A stretch of DNA of 29,123 bases from DATGIQ01 sp035295665 (GCA_035295665.1 DATGIQ010000124.1:1-29123), one strand, 5' to 3'. Positions 14,819 to 22,927 are shown, numbered from the stretch's first letter. Numbers and translations: made by a program. Notes: generated by a model not told the origin, from the sequence alone.

Positions 14819-16038
14819 AGCCACGGACCGCAGTCTGGATTACCGGCGTGGGAGCGATGACTCCCCTGGGGGACGACTACGAAGAGATTGCGGACAATTT
14901 GCTGGCGGGCCGCTCTGGGGTCCGCAGCGTGTCTGGCTTTGATGTCTCGCAACACCCCAGCCAAATTGCCGCCCAGATCGGCAAGATCCGCTGTGTCCCG
15001 GGCTGGGATCCGGCCGAATTCTACAGCCTGTTCCGGCTCGAGCAGCTTACCCTATGGTGTTGCTACGAGGCCCTCCGCGATGCCGGCTGGTGGGAACGGC
15101 GGGAGGAGCTTCGCGTCGGACTGGTGCTCGGCCTGGGAGCGGAGTGGCTGACCCTCTGGGATTCGGACGCGCACCGGGGCGGAACGAGCGTGTTCGGTTC
15201 TCAAGCGGACGCCGAACCATTGGCAAGCAGCACGCAGCGCAAGCTCCGGCTCAACGGGCCGGCTCTCAGTGTCGCCGCCGCCTGTGCCAGCGGGAACTAT
15301 GCCCTGGCGCAAGCCCGTCGTTGGCTGGAGCTGGGCTGGGTGGATGTTTGCCTGGCCGGGGCATGTGATGCCGGCGTGACGGCGTTGGGCCTGGCGGGCT
15401 TTGGCAATCTCCGCGCCCTGTCGCGGCGGAATGATCAGCCCGAGGCAGCTTCGCGACCTTTCGATCGGGGCCGCGACGGCTTTGTCCTGGGGGAAGGGGG
15501 CGCGATCTTCGTGCTCGAAGCTGCCGAAACCGCCCGACGACGTTCAGCCCATGTGTATGCCGAGGTGGCCGGCTGCGGCGCCAGCAGCGATGCCCATAAC
15601 ATGGTCATTCCCAGCCCGGACCCCGAGCCCGCCACCGCCGCCATGCGCCAAGCGTTGGCCGACGCCGGAGTCGCGCCCGCGGAGATTGATTACATCAACG
15701 CCCACGCCACCAGCACGCCCGTCGGCGACATTGCCGAGACGCGTGTCCTTGAAGCCGTGCTAGGGCCCGCCGTCTGGAAGGTTCCCGTGAGTTCTACCAA
15801 GAGCATGACGGGCCATTGCCTGACGGCCGCGGCCGCGGTTGAAGCGTTGGCCTGCCTCATTGCCATGCAGCGCGGGGCTCTACCGCCGACCATCAACCTG
15901 GAGGACGCGGATCCAGACTGTGCCCTCTGCCACGTCGCCAATGAGGCCCGACCGCGGCCGGTTCGCGTGGCCGTCTCCAATTCGTTCGGCTTCGGCGGCA
16001 GCAACACCTGTCTGGTTCTCAAGGCGGTTTCGGGCTAG
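14815..16038 (+). CDS. beta-ketoacyl-[acyl-carrier-protein] synthase, FabF-like
   Basis: Decarboxylating Claisen-condensing enzyme of 407 residues that extends an acyl chain with malonyl-ACP. All catalytic residues are present: nucleophile C157 in AAACASGNYAL, H297 in INAHATSTPVGD, K329 and H334 in SSTKSMTGHCLTAAA, and the C-terminal SNSFGFGGSN. The N-terminal VWITGVGAMTPLGDDY is the usual first strand and turn. The start is the GTG at 14815, which overlaps the stop of the preceding cysteine-less homologue; the frame is open further upstream only as a shadow of that gene. No acyl carrier protein, ketoreductase or dehydratase is nearby, so it is probably not the housekeeping FabF. It likely acts as a pair with the upstream gene, supplying or modifying an acyl chain for the divergent oxoamine synthase. 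Confidence 0.88.
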   Translation: MKPRTAVWITGVGAMTPLGDDYEEIADNLLAGRSGVRSVSGFDVSQHPSQIAAQIGKIRCVPGWDPAEFYSLFRLEQLTLWCCYEALRDAGWWERREELRVGLVLGLGAEWLTLWDSDAHRGGTSVFGSQADAEPLASSTQRKLRLNGPALSVAAACASGNYALAQARRWLELGWVDVCLAGACDAGVTALGLAGFGNLRALSRRNDQPEAASRPFDRGRDGFVLGEGGAIFVLEAAETARRRSAHVYAEVAGCGASSDAHNMVIPSPDPEPATAAMRQALADAGVAPAEIDYINAHATSTPVGDIAETRVLEAVLGPAVWKVPVSSTKSMTGHCLTAAAAVEALACLIAMQRGALPPTINLEDADPDCALCHVANEARPRPVRVAVSNSFGFGGSNTCLVLKAVSG

Positions 16039-16088
16039 GTGGACAGTGGGCCCGTCGCGGACCCTCGGGGTTTGCGTCGATTGGTTTA

Positions 16089-16385
16089 TTAGGCGGCCAG
16101 ATCCTGCGGATCAGGCGCTTCGCAGAGCCGACTCTCTGCGAAGCGCAGACCCGTGGAGTCGTAAAACAGAATTCGGTTTTCTGGACCCGCCCACACGGCA
16201 TGGGTCTTGAGGAGGCGCGGTCCTTGCACCTGAAACAGCAAACCGCATGGCTTGCCCGAACGCCGGATGACGGCCTGGTACAAGGGCGTCTGCTCGGGAT
16301 CCAGGCGATCATGAGCACACAGCACCTGCACCACATGGGCGCGGAGGTTCTCCAACGTCGGCACGGAAACGAAGTGGATGTCCAT
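16089..16385 (-). CDS. small uncharacterised protein (98 aa)
   Basis: A soluble 98-residue protein of unknown function. It begins MDIHFVSVPTLENL, contains VLCAHDRLDPEQTPL and SGKPCGLLFQVQGPRLL, and ends in acidic-proline sequence (EAPDPQDLAA). No signal peptide, membrane segment or catalytic motif is evident. The balanced composition and ordered hydrophobic pattern support a real gene. ATG 16385 gives the compact product; the frame is open to 16619, but that part overlaps the divergent lipid kinase and looks less protein-like. GGAGG lies about 15 bases upstream of 16385, farther than usual, so the start is uncertain. The 3' end carries a very strong inverted repeat. It converges with the ketosynthase gene, 50 bases away. 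Confidence 0.55.
   Translation of the reverse strand: MDIHFVSVPTLENLRAHVVQVLCAHDRLDPEQTPLYQAVIRRSGKPCGLLFQVQGPRLLKTHAVWAGPENRILFYDSTGLRFAESRLCEAPDPQDLAA
16100..16146. repeat. double hairpin: perfect 13-bp inverted repeat plus 5-bp triloop stem
   Basis: GCGCTTCGCAGAG (16115-16127) and CTCTGCGAAGCGC (16134-16146) are perfect inverse repeats with a 6-base loop. A second small stem, GATCC-TGC-GGATC, sits at 16100-16112. Both lie inside the last codons of the 98-aa gene and about 60-110 bases past the ketosynthase stop. No T-run follows on either side. It may act as a transcript-end or stabilising structure for either strand. Confidence 0.65.
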
Positions 16386-16530
16386 GAGTGTGCGAATGAG
16401 CCTCCGCCGACTCGGCAGGAGGGGAAGGTTGGGTAAAATCCGGCTGAGTTCCCACCCTCCATTTATCGGCATGGCGGTGGGGCAGCGTTCAGATTTCGCG
16501 CCTATCCGAGAGGGATGTTGAGAGGCTCCG

Positions 16531-16986
16531 ATGGCGACGTTGCCGACCGCTCCCGAGGAAATCCGAAATCCGATCGATGGATTGGTTTTCAGCAGGCCAC
16601 GCCGTTCTTGGCGGCACAAATTTCGCGATGCGTTGCGCGGGCTTAAACTCGGCGTCCGTGGCCATTCGAGCTTTTTTGTTCACTTTTTCTTTGCCGCTCT
16701 CGTCGTCGCGGCCGCCTTGGTGCTCCATTGCCGGACCCCGGAGTGGTGTATTTTGTTGGGCTGCATCGGCATGGTCTTCACGGCCGAGCTTTTCAACAGC
16801 GCGATTGAGACCATTTTCCGTGGTCTGGAGGAGGCGACGAAGCCACGGGTCCGCGCTTGCCTGGACATCGCGGCGGGAGCGGTGCTGGTAGCCAGTATTG
16901 TCGCCGCCCTCATCGGCAGCATCATTTTCCTTGACCGGCTGATGGAACTTTTTGGCCGGGCTCCCGACTGGCTGGGCGCGGGCTAA
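16531..16986 (+). CDS. diacylglycerol kinase family (DgkA-like) membrane lipid kinase
   Basis: Integral membrane kinase of 151 residues, the usual size of prokaryotic DgkA and undecaprenol kinases, phosphorylating a lipid alcohol with ATP. The family signature AELFNSAIE gives E86, N89 and E93, with the spacing of the catalytic E-x2-N-x3-E of DgkA. The last segment, LDIAAGAVLVASIVAAL, matches the conserved (K/R)D-x-A-A-x-A-V helix. Three hydrophobic segments lie at about 49-67, 72-88 and 114-135. The ~30 N-terminal residues are basic and cytoplasmic. ATG 16531 has GAGAGG about seven bases upstream. Whether it acts on diacylglycerol, undecaprenol or another lipid cannot be told. Its place next to the ketosynthase genes leaves open a lipid made by that locus as substrate. 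Confidence 0.88.
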   Translation: MATLPTAPEEIRNPIDGLVFSRPRRSWRHKFRDALRGLKLGVRGHSSFFVHFFFAALVVAAALVLHCRTPEWCILLGCIGMVFTAELFNSAIETIFRGLEEATKPRVRACLDIAAGAVLVASIVAALIGSIIFLDRLMELFGRAPDWLGAG

Positions 16987-17015
16987 GATTACGCCGATAA
17001 ACGAACACGTCTGGC

Positions 17016-18080
17016 TCAGATCTCCTGGCCGTAGTGCAGGACCCAGTTGGCGACGCGGCGCTCGGCCCAACGGATCCCGCCCGCGCCGTCCCATCCCAGG
17101 AAGCCGCAATGGCCGCCGCGCTGCACAATCTGCACTTCCACGCCCGCCAAGCCCGCTAACGACTCGAACGGTTCCACCGCGATAAACGGATCATCTCGGG
17201 CCGCCAAGATCAGGGTGGGCACCGCAATCCGTCCAATGATCGGCAATGACGAGGCCCGCCGGTAGTATTCCATCGCATCAGCGAAGCCGCCTTCCGGCGC
17301 CGTATAGATTTCATCAAACATCTGAACCGTGAGCCGCCGGGGAAATTGCACGGGACGTAGCTGGACGAAATGACGCCGATGCCGCCGCACTTGCCGCACC
17401 AAGATGGCCGTGAAATAACGGTTGTACCACCGGTTTCGTGGCAAGGCGAGCAGAGCCGCGCAGCGGATCAAGTCAATGGGCGGCGCCACGGTGGCGACAC
17501 GCTCCAGGCCGGGAACCGGATGTTGCGCTGCCTCCCCGGCAAGCTTGAGCGCGATGTTGCCGCCCAGGGAGAACCCAATCACGATCAGCGGCGCCGACGG
17601 ATCCCAGGCGTGCATCTCGGCCAGGGCGGCACGTAGATCCTCAGAGCAAGCACCGTTATAGGTCTTGCGGGCCAGGGCTGTTCCTCGGCCGCAGCCCCGT
17701 AAATCAATCCGAACGGCGCGCAAACCGTGGGTCACCAGGAGCCCTGCCAGGCGCACCATGTAGCCGGAGCGGTGCGTGCCGCCCAGACCGTGTACGAGCA
17801 AAACGATGCATCGGCCCGGTTGCCAGTTTGCCGGCACGCTATCATGCAAAACCAGGCGATCGCCATCGGGCAAAGCGACGTGCCGCTCGCGGGTGCCAAA
17901 GCGGGGCACGACGCCCCGCCAAAAACTGCCGAGCAGTGTCTGGACATGGGCGTTGCCCAGGAGCGGGAGCGGCCGAAACTCGCAACCGCGTGCAGAAGTC
18001 GACACCCTGAACTTCCTCCTCACGCCGCTCTCATCCACGGTCCGGTTCATGCGGTCGGTTTCGCGGAGGTTCGCAGACAT
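17016..18080 (-). CDS. alpha/beta hydrolase, YheT-like esterase family
   Basis: Soluble hydrolase of 354 residues in the YheT/AB-hydrolase-4 group, which cleaves carboxylic esters; physiological substrates are mostly unknown. Seen: the opening LPLLGNAHVQTLLGSFWR typical of the group, oxyanion region VHGLGG at 96-101, nucleophile S171 in GFSLGGN, the acid in ARDDPF (D296 or D297), and H324 in GGHCGFLG, so the triad is complete. Its ATG overlaps the stop of the upstream response regulator by one base (TGATG), so the two genes are almost certainly one transcript with coupled translation. It converges on the lipid kinase with a 29-base gap. Confidence 0.88.
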   Translation of the reverse strand: MSANLRETDRMNRTVDESGVRRKFRVSTSARGCEFRPLPLLGNAHVQTLLGSFWRGVVPRFGTRERHVALPDGDRLVLHDSVPANWQPGRCIVLLVHGLGGTHRSGYMVRLAGLLVTHGLRAVRIDLRGCGRGTALARKTYNGACSEDLRAALAEMHAWDPSAPLIVIGFSLGGNIALKLAGEAAQHPVPGLERVATVAPPIDLIRCAALLALPRNRWYNRYFTAILVRQVRRHRRHFVQLRPVQFPRRLTVQMFDEIYTAPEGGFADAMEYYRRASSLPIIGRIAVPTLILAARDDPFIAVEPFESLAGLAGVEVQIVQRGGHCGFLGWDGAGGIRWAERRVANWVLHYGQEI

Positions 18081-18469
18081 CAGGCCTCGGTCTCTTCACC
18101 CGGGGGACAAAGTCTCTGCACACTTTCGAGCAGCCGTTCCATAGCGAAGGGCTTGCAGATATACTCATCGGCGCCGAGCATTTCCGCATAGGCTCGGTGC
18201 CGGCTTCCCTCGTTCCCCGTGATCATGATGACCGGAGGGCTGGCCTCCTTGCGGCTCTTGAGCTTCTCCAGCACGAGGAAGCCGCTTTTCTTGGGCATCA
18301 TCATATCGACCACGACCAGATCCGGCCGGTCACGTTCCGCCAGCGCCAACCCAGCGTTGCCGTCCGACGCCGTCAAGACGCGGTACTGGTGTCGTTCAAG
18401 GATGGTTCGTAAGGCCGCGACGATCTCGGGGTCATCGTCGAGAACCAGGATGGTCTTCGAAGCAGCCAT
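18080..18469 (-). CDS. receiver-only response regulator (CheY-like)
   Basis: A 129-residue phospho-acceptor domain with no output domain. Acidic pocket D11-D13, phospho-acceptor D55 (LVVVDMMMP), switch threonine T84 (ITGN) and conserved K106 (ICKPF) are all present, so it should be phosphorylatable. Single-domain regulators act through protein-protein contact or as phosphate shuttles. No histidine kinase is adjacent. ATG 18469 has GGAGG about eight bases upstream. Pairing by TGATG with an esterase-fold gene is unusual and suggests their stoichiometry matters, or simply shared regulation. Confidence 0.92.
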   Translation of the reverse strand: MAASKTILVLDDDPEIVAALRTILERHQYRVLTASDGNAGLALAERDRPDLVVVDMMMPKKSGFLVLEKLKSRKEASPPVIMITGNEGSRHRAYAEMLGADEYICKPFAMERLLESVQRLCPPGEETEA

Positions 18470-18537
18470 GGGCGTTTCCTCCGCAAAGACGGGACTTGCC
18501 AGGGAGCGATTGCTGATGGGAAAGAGGACTGGTTCCT

Positions 18538-18566
18538 TTGCTTCTCGCTCCGCTATCCTCTATTAA
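18538..18566 (+). promoter_or_regulatory. weak candidate sigma70-type promoter for agmatinase
   Basis: TTGCTT (18538-18543) and TATTAA (18561-18566) with a 17-base spacer, each a partial match to consensus. Transcription would start near 18573, which agrees with using the ATG at 18623 rather than a TTG at 18572. Confidence 0.28.
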
Positions 18567-18622
18567 AACCGTTGCCGCACGGAAGGGAAAGGGAACGAAC
18601 TCAATTTTCGAGCGGAGACGCG

Positions 18623-19558
18623 ATGGCCCCGTCTCGCCGACAGGAGCCGACTGTGGAATACCTGGCCGCCGACAAGAATTTTTTGAAGATCGAAGAGGAA
18701 GCATTCTCCGCCTACGCCGCTTGCCGCTTTGTCATCCAGCCGGCCCCGTATGAGCACACCTCCTCATACCGGACCGGCTCCAAGGATGGGCCGGAGGCCA
18801 TGATCCGGGCATCGCACTACGTTGAGCTGTACGATGAAGAACTGAACCAGGAAACGTATCGGCAGGGGGGCATCTGCACCCTTCCGCCGCTCGATTTCAC
18901 CGGCAGGGTCGACGAGGCCGCGGTCGTACTCATCGAAGAACGCATGAGCCGTCTCCTTGCCGATGGAAAGTTTCCGATCATGCTCGGGGCAGAGCACACG
19001 GCCACGTTGGGGACGGTCCGTGCCTTTCGCAAACAATTCCCAAGGCTGGCGGTCCTCCAGATCGACGCCCACTCCGATTTGCGCGCCGATTACGAAGGCA
19101 ACCGGTACTCTCACGCTTCGGTGATGGCCCGTGTCCAGGAATTGGGGGTGCCCCTGGTCCAGGTTGGCATTCGCGCCCAGTGCCGGGAGGAAGCCGAACG
19201 GATCCGCGCCAGCACGGCCATCCATACGCTCTATGCCCATCAGTTGCGCAGCCGGCCCCGGGCAGAGTGGATCGGCGAGGTTGTACGCCACTTGGCGGAG
19301 GATGTCTACGTGACGGTGGACGCAGACGGCTTTGATCCAAGTATTGTTCCTGCGGTGGGCACGCCGGAGCCGAATGGGCTTGCCTGGGAAGAGGCCTTGA
19401 CCTTGGTGCAGGCCGTGTGCGCAAACCGGCGTGTGGTTGGTTTCGACGTCGTGGAACTCGCGCCATTACCGAAATCTACCGTTTCGGAATACACGCTGGC
19501 CAAGTTCGTCTACAAGTTCATCGGCTTGGTGACACGCGCGGATGGTCGTCGGGCTTAG
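18623..19558 (+). CDS. speB: agmatinase / ureohydrolase family (SpeB-like)
   Basis: Binuclear manganese hydrolase of 311 residues in the arginase-agmatinase superfamily. Agmatinase converts agmatine to putrescine and urea. All metal ligands are visible: H125 in GAEHTATLG, D148-x-H150-x-D152 in QIDAHSDLR, and D233-x-D235 with D238-P in VDADGFDPS. The R-Y-S-H-A-S segment at about 161-166 matches the agmatinase-type substrate loop. ATG 18623 has GGAG six bases upstream; an in-frame TTG at 18572 would add 17 residues without such a site. The next gene on the strand is a cyclic-nucleotide-binding protein 144 bases away. Other guanidino substrates remain possible, so the symbol marks the family rather than a proven reaction. 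Confidence 0.85.
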   Translation: MAPSRRQEPTVEYLAADKNFLKIEEEAFSAYAACRFVIQPAPYEHTSSYRTGSKDGPEAMIRASHYVELYDEELNQETYRQGGICTLPPLDFTGRVDEAAVVLIEERMSRLLADGKFPIMLGAEHTATLGTVRAFRKQFPRLAVLQIDAHSDLRADYEGNRYSHASVMARVQELGVPLVQVGIRAQCREEAERIRASTAIHTLYAHQLRSRPRAEWIGEVVRHLAEDVYVTVDADGFDPSIVPAVGTPEPNGLAWEEALTLVQAVCANRRVVGFDVVELAPLPKSTVSEYTLAKFVYKFIGLVTRADGRRA

Positions 19559-19573
19559 GGGGCGCGCTGGGAG

Positions 19574-19601
19574 TTGGACGCTTCACGGAGAGCCATACAC
19601 T
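19574..19601 (+). promoter_or_regulatory. weak candidate promoter before the cNMP-binding gene
   Basis: TTGGAC (19574-19579) and TACACT (19596-19601) with a 16-base spacer. The match is partial, and the same -10 hexamer is seen before the LamG gene at 22951. It would give a leader of about 95 bases. Confidence 0.28.
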
Positions 19602-19702
19602 ATAGCCAAAGACACCACGGCGGAGAAACGGCGGACGCAACCTGGATGCGGAGGCACGAGCGCGCGGATAATCCACGACGACAACAGGGAGATGCGAACA
19701 TC

Positions 19703-20158
19703 ATGAACGAGGGACTATTAGGTACGTTTGCCAGCCACGAGTTCCTCCGCCGACTGGGCGATCGCCATCTCATGCTTTTGGCTTCCGGGGCCAAGCCATT
19801 CACGGCCGGGCCTGGCGAATACCTGGGCCGGGAAGGCGAGGCTGCCAAGGCGTTCTACTTGATCCAGTCAGGCCATGTCGAGGTAGGGACGCAGCGGGCC
19901 AAAGGCGGGGAGGCAATCGTGCAGACCGTGGGGCCGGGTGAGGTCGTGGGCTGGTCCTGGATCTTGCCTCCGCATCGCTGGCAGTTCGATTCCCGGGCCG
20001 TGGACACCGTTCGTGGTATCGCCTTCGATGCGGAATGGTTGCGGGAGAAGTGCGAACAGGATCACGAGCTCGGCTACCAGCTCCTCAATGAGCTGTTGGC
20101 AGTGGTCGCGAGTCGTTTGGTGTCCTCTTGGCGGCAACGGGCCGGCATGCAGTCCTGA
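19703..20158 (+). CDS. stand-alone cyclic-nucleotide-binding-domain protein
   Basis: A 151-residue protein formed by one Crp/Fnr-type sensory beta-roll and a closing C-helix. Seen: PGEYLGREGEAAKAFYLIQSGHVEV, the core of the beta-roll (written in part), then GPGEVVGWSWILPPHRW and the helix LLNELLAVVASRLV. The usual helix-turn-helix, which would add about 60-70 residues, is absent; the frame ends cleanly with TGA after the C-helix. The phosphate-binding cassette also departs from the Crp consensus, with tryptophans and P-P-H-R-W in place of the GE-x-A-L...RSA pattern. Ligand binding is therefore unproven. ATG 19703 was chosen for AGGGAG upstream; a longer frame from 19574 adds an arginine-rich tail unlike the family. 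Partner unknown. Confidence 0.8.
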   Translation: MNEGLLGTFASHEFLRRLGDRHLMLLASGAKPFTAGPGEYLGREGEAAKAFYLIQSGHVEVGTQRAKGGEAIVQTVGPGEVVGWSWILPPHRWQFDSRAVDTVRGIAFDAEWLREKCEQDHELGYQLLNELLAVVASRLVSSWRQRAGMQS

Positions 20159-20277
20159 CGATCCGACGGCCGGCGTAATTTCTCGGTGTGTTCTGCGCCG
20201 CTGCGCGCAACCTGGATAGAGTTTCGCGCAGAGGCATAGTGAACGTAATGGTCCGGTCCGCTTCTGGCGGTCACGTG

Positions 20278-22764
20278 CTAAGGTCCGACTCTCCACTCCA
20301 GAATGCCGCCGGAATAACCCTTCCGCAGTTGCACTTCCAGCCGCAGTCCACTTGTCCGAACCGGTTTGAATGTGACCTTGTTGAAGCGATCGATCTCTAG
20401 GCCGTAGGGCGACACGCTCTCCACCGGTTTCCAGGTCTCTCCCTCCTTGTACAGAAGGCTCCATGATGCCGGTACCCGGCAGCGGCCGGTGCCGGTGTCG
20501 TCGAACCAGTAAACTTCTACCGAGGATACACCGCGCGGTTTGGCGAAGTCGTATTGAACCCATTCGCGGGTCCCCTGGTGGTCCCACCACGTGAACCGCG
20601 GAATGGTTCCATCTCCGGAGCGAGAGGGAAGCTCACCATCGTTGAGAGCATCGAGCGTATCCTGCTCAAAGGTGTGCGATGCGGTGGCAGTCACGCCGGC
20701 CGGCTTGATAAGAACCGCCCAATCATGGGCATCCGCGCCGCTGCCGATCACGGGAAAGGTTGTGATTCGAAGGCGCGCCGCGCCCATGGGAATGAGCGTA
20801 ATCGTTTCCGTGGGCTCCGCGGAACGCACGGGACTCGGTTGAAGCTTGCCGGCCAGTCCGTTCCGGTCCAGAGTCCAGCCAGGAATTCGTTTGGCTTTGG
20901 CCTTGATCTGCAACAGCGCATGATCCGGAGTGAATGGCTGCGCGGGAACGGGACCATCCCTGCGGACGAGCTCCAGCGTGGCCGTTGGATTCTTGCCATC
21001 GAGCACGAGGCCATAATTCCAGGCGGTGGTGGGATAGACTTCGAGCTCCGGCCACTCGTCCGTGCCGCCGTAGTGGACGGACTTTTCACCGATCTTGAGC
21101 GAGAAAGTCAGCGGGCCATATTCCACCGATACGGCATTTTGGTTCCTGGCCCAGGTGCGCACACCGAGCGTCATGGGAAACCGCACTGTCACTGTGTCGC
21201 CGTCTTTCCATTCGCGGTCCATAACCAGGTAGGAGTGCGGGTCCGTCTTCGTGGCCACCGCTTGGCTGTTGATACGAAATTCTGGCGCTTGGCACCAGCG
21301 CGGAATCCGGAGATAGAGCGGAAAGCGAGCCGATCGGCCGAGTGAAATCTTGAGGTGAACCGTCGCGCGGAAGGGATAGTCTGTTTCCTCCGTGATCGTG
21401 ACCGGCGTATCGTCGCCGACCTTGGCCGTGACCTCGGAGGCACTGTAGAGCGATGCACAAAGACCACGGTCGGCCGTGGCGAGCCAAAGTTCTTCGGCAT
21501 AGTAGGGCCAACCGTGAGAAACGTTGTGTTGACAGCAGCGATAGACGGCGAGGGGACTGAACGAAAGCATCGGCCCACGGTTCTCGATGCCGGGAGCATG
21601 GTTGTTTTTGTCGAGTTGGACCATGTTGGCGCCGGTGAGATAGTGCAACGCTTTCTGGTCGGCGGTCATGGAGGCGGGCAAGGAGTTGAAGGCGATCTCT
21701 TCGCAGCGGTCGGCCCAGATGGGGTTACCGGAGATTTTTGTGAGCATTTCAAAACTGTGCAGAAATTCGACCCACGAACAAGTCTCCATGCCCTGATGCG
21801 GATCGGTGAAGCCCTTGCGGCAATGCTCGTCGGAAGCGAAGCCACCGCCGGGAAACTGGCCGTAGATTCCCATGACAGATTGGTAATTGCGTTCCGCAGC
21901 ATCGAGCAAGCGCTTGTCGTGGGCCTGAAGGAAGTAGACCCCCGGTTCGCGGAAACCTTGAGCGATATTCACGCCATGCCAATCCGGGATGCCGTCGCTC
22001 CAGTGGGCAGCCGCCTTGTGGATTCGTTGGCCCAATTCCAGGAGCCACCGGTCGCCGGTGCGGTTGTAGAGCCAGTAGACACTTTCGAGGTTGTCGCCGG
22101 CGCGCATTTTCGGCCAATAGCCGGCCAGGAAATCCGCCTCCGGAACCTGGAGCTGCCAGCGGAAGTACCGGGCCATGAATGGGAGGATGCGCGGGTCCTG
22201 GCTGTACTCATGATACGATTGCAGCACATTGAGCATGACCATGTGTGGCCAGAGGTCGGGTTTCCCTTTGAGCGAAGTTTTCAGCGCCCGTGGGCCAAAC
22301 CAGCCATCCGCTTCTTGACTGGCGAGCACAGCCTCGATCCACCGCCGCGCTTCTTTGATGATGGCCTCGTTCTGAAGGACATAGCCGAGGTCGCCGTAGC
22401 CCTTGAGCCAGTAGGGCAATTCTTCCCAGCCACTGTGTCCTTGGCCCTGAGGATCGGCCCAGGCGTTGCCATCGAATTTGCACCAGGCGGAGATCGCCGG
22501 CAGCCGGCCCGTCATGCCCAGGGCTTCCAGTTCGAGCTGATGGCGGAGCCAACCCTTGGGTTTGATGCTACCGATTGGAAGCTTTCTCAGCGGGCTGGGC
22601 GCTAACGGCGGCCGGTTGCCCAGGTAAAGTCCCTCGGAGTTATTGACTGGGATCTCCTGCACCGTGTGCACACGCTCCGGTTCGTTCGTCTGTCCACTCG
22701 TCGTTAGAATTCCGCACAGGACTGCCGAAAGGAACGCTTGCCCGGTTCGCTTGGATGAGATCAT
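20278..22764 (-). CDS. secreted glycoside hydrolase family 127-like (beta-L-arabinofuranosidase-type, DUF1680)
   Basis: An 828-residue exported glycosidase. The N-terminal signal peptide (basic MISSKR then AFLSAVLCGIL) is followed by an (alpha/alpha)6-barrel-type domain. GH127 zinc and catalytic markers are present: E327-T-C329 and C410-C411 (YRCCQHN) match the E-x-C and C-C ligand pairs of HypBA1. E313 in ASDEHC is the likely counterpart of the further catalytic-site glutamate. Beta-sandwich sequence follows to about residue 600. The last ~140 residues (TASHTFEQDTL... to EWRVGP) look like a discoidin/F5-8C or CBM32-type sugar-binding module. Known members remove beta-L-arabinofuranose, but the family is broad. 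It is divergent from a LamG lectin-like gene, fitting glycan capture and cleavage. Start 22764 has only a weak GAGAG site. Confidence 0.85.
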   Translation of the reverse strand: MISSKRTGQAFLSAVLCGILTTSGQTNEPERVHTVQEIPVNNSEGLYLGNRPPLAPSPLRKLPIGSIKPKGWLRHQLELEALGMTGRLPAISAWCKFDGNAWADPQGQGHSGWEELPYWLKGYGDLGYVLQNEAIIKEARRWIEAVLASQEADGWFGPRALKTSLKGKPDLWPHMVMLNVLQSYHEYSQDPRILPFMARYFRWQLQVPEADFLAGYWPKMRAGDNLESVYWLYNRTGDRWLLELGQRIHKAAAHWSDGIPDWHGVNIAQGFREPGVYFLQAHDKRLLDAAERNYQSVMGIYGQFPGGGFASDEHCRKGFTDPHQGMETCSWVEFLHSFEMLTKISGNPIWADRCEEIAFNSLPASMTADQKALHYLTGANMVQLDKNNHAPGIENRGPMLSFSPLAVYRCCQHNVSHGWPYYAEELWLATADRGLCASLYSASEVTAKVGDDTPVTITEETDYPFRATVHLKISLGRSARFPLYLRIPRWCQAPEFRINSQAVATKTDPHSYLVMDREWKDGDTVTVRFPMTLGVRTWARNQNAVSVEYGPLTFSLKIGEKSVHYGGTDEWPELEVYPTTAWNYGLVLDGKNPTATLELVRRDGPVPAQPFTPDHALLQIKAKAKRIPGWTLDRNGLAGKLQPSPVRSAEPTETITLIPMGAARLRITTFPVIGSGADAHDWAVLIKPAGVTATASHTFEQDTLDALNDGELPSRSGDGTIPRFTWWDHQGTREWVQYDFAKPRGVSSVEVYWFDDTGTGRCRVPASWSLLYKEGETWKPVESVSPYGLEIDRFNKVTFKPVRTSGLRLEVQLRKGYSGGILEWRVGP

Positions 22765-22869
22765 GGCGCTCTCGTTTCTCGGATGGAAATTGCAGGCCGC
22801 GGATTCCGAGGACTGCGGCTCCGCATGGGATGAACCGATACCCAGTTCGGATCATGTGGTCTGTTTCGC

Positions 22870-22888
22870 GGTGGTTCGCAGAACCGCC
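22870..22888. repeat. 8-bp hairpin in divergent promoter region
   Basis: GGTGGTTC and GAACCGCC pair around a GCA loop, with one G-T wobble. It lies about 105 bases upstream of the GH127 start, within its possible leader, and before the LamG promoter candidate. Function unknown. Confidence 0.35.
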
Positions 22889-22927
22889 ACGAATTAGAAT
22901 TGTTCCCTTCATGGGCTTTGTCAATAC

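Noticed and set aside
21355..22605. 416-codon frame on the + strand
   Set aside because: It lies wholly antisense to the GH127 gene, whose signal peptide, E-T-C and C-C motifs are clear.
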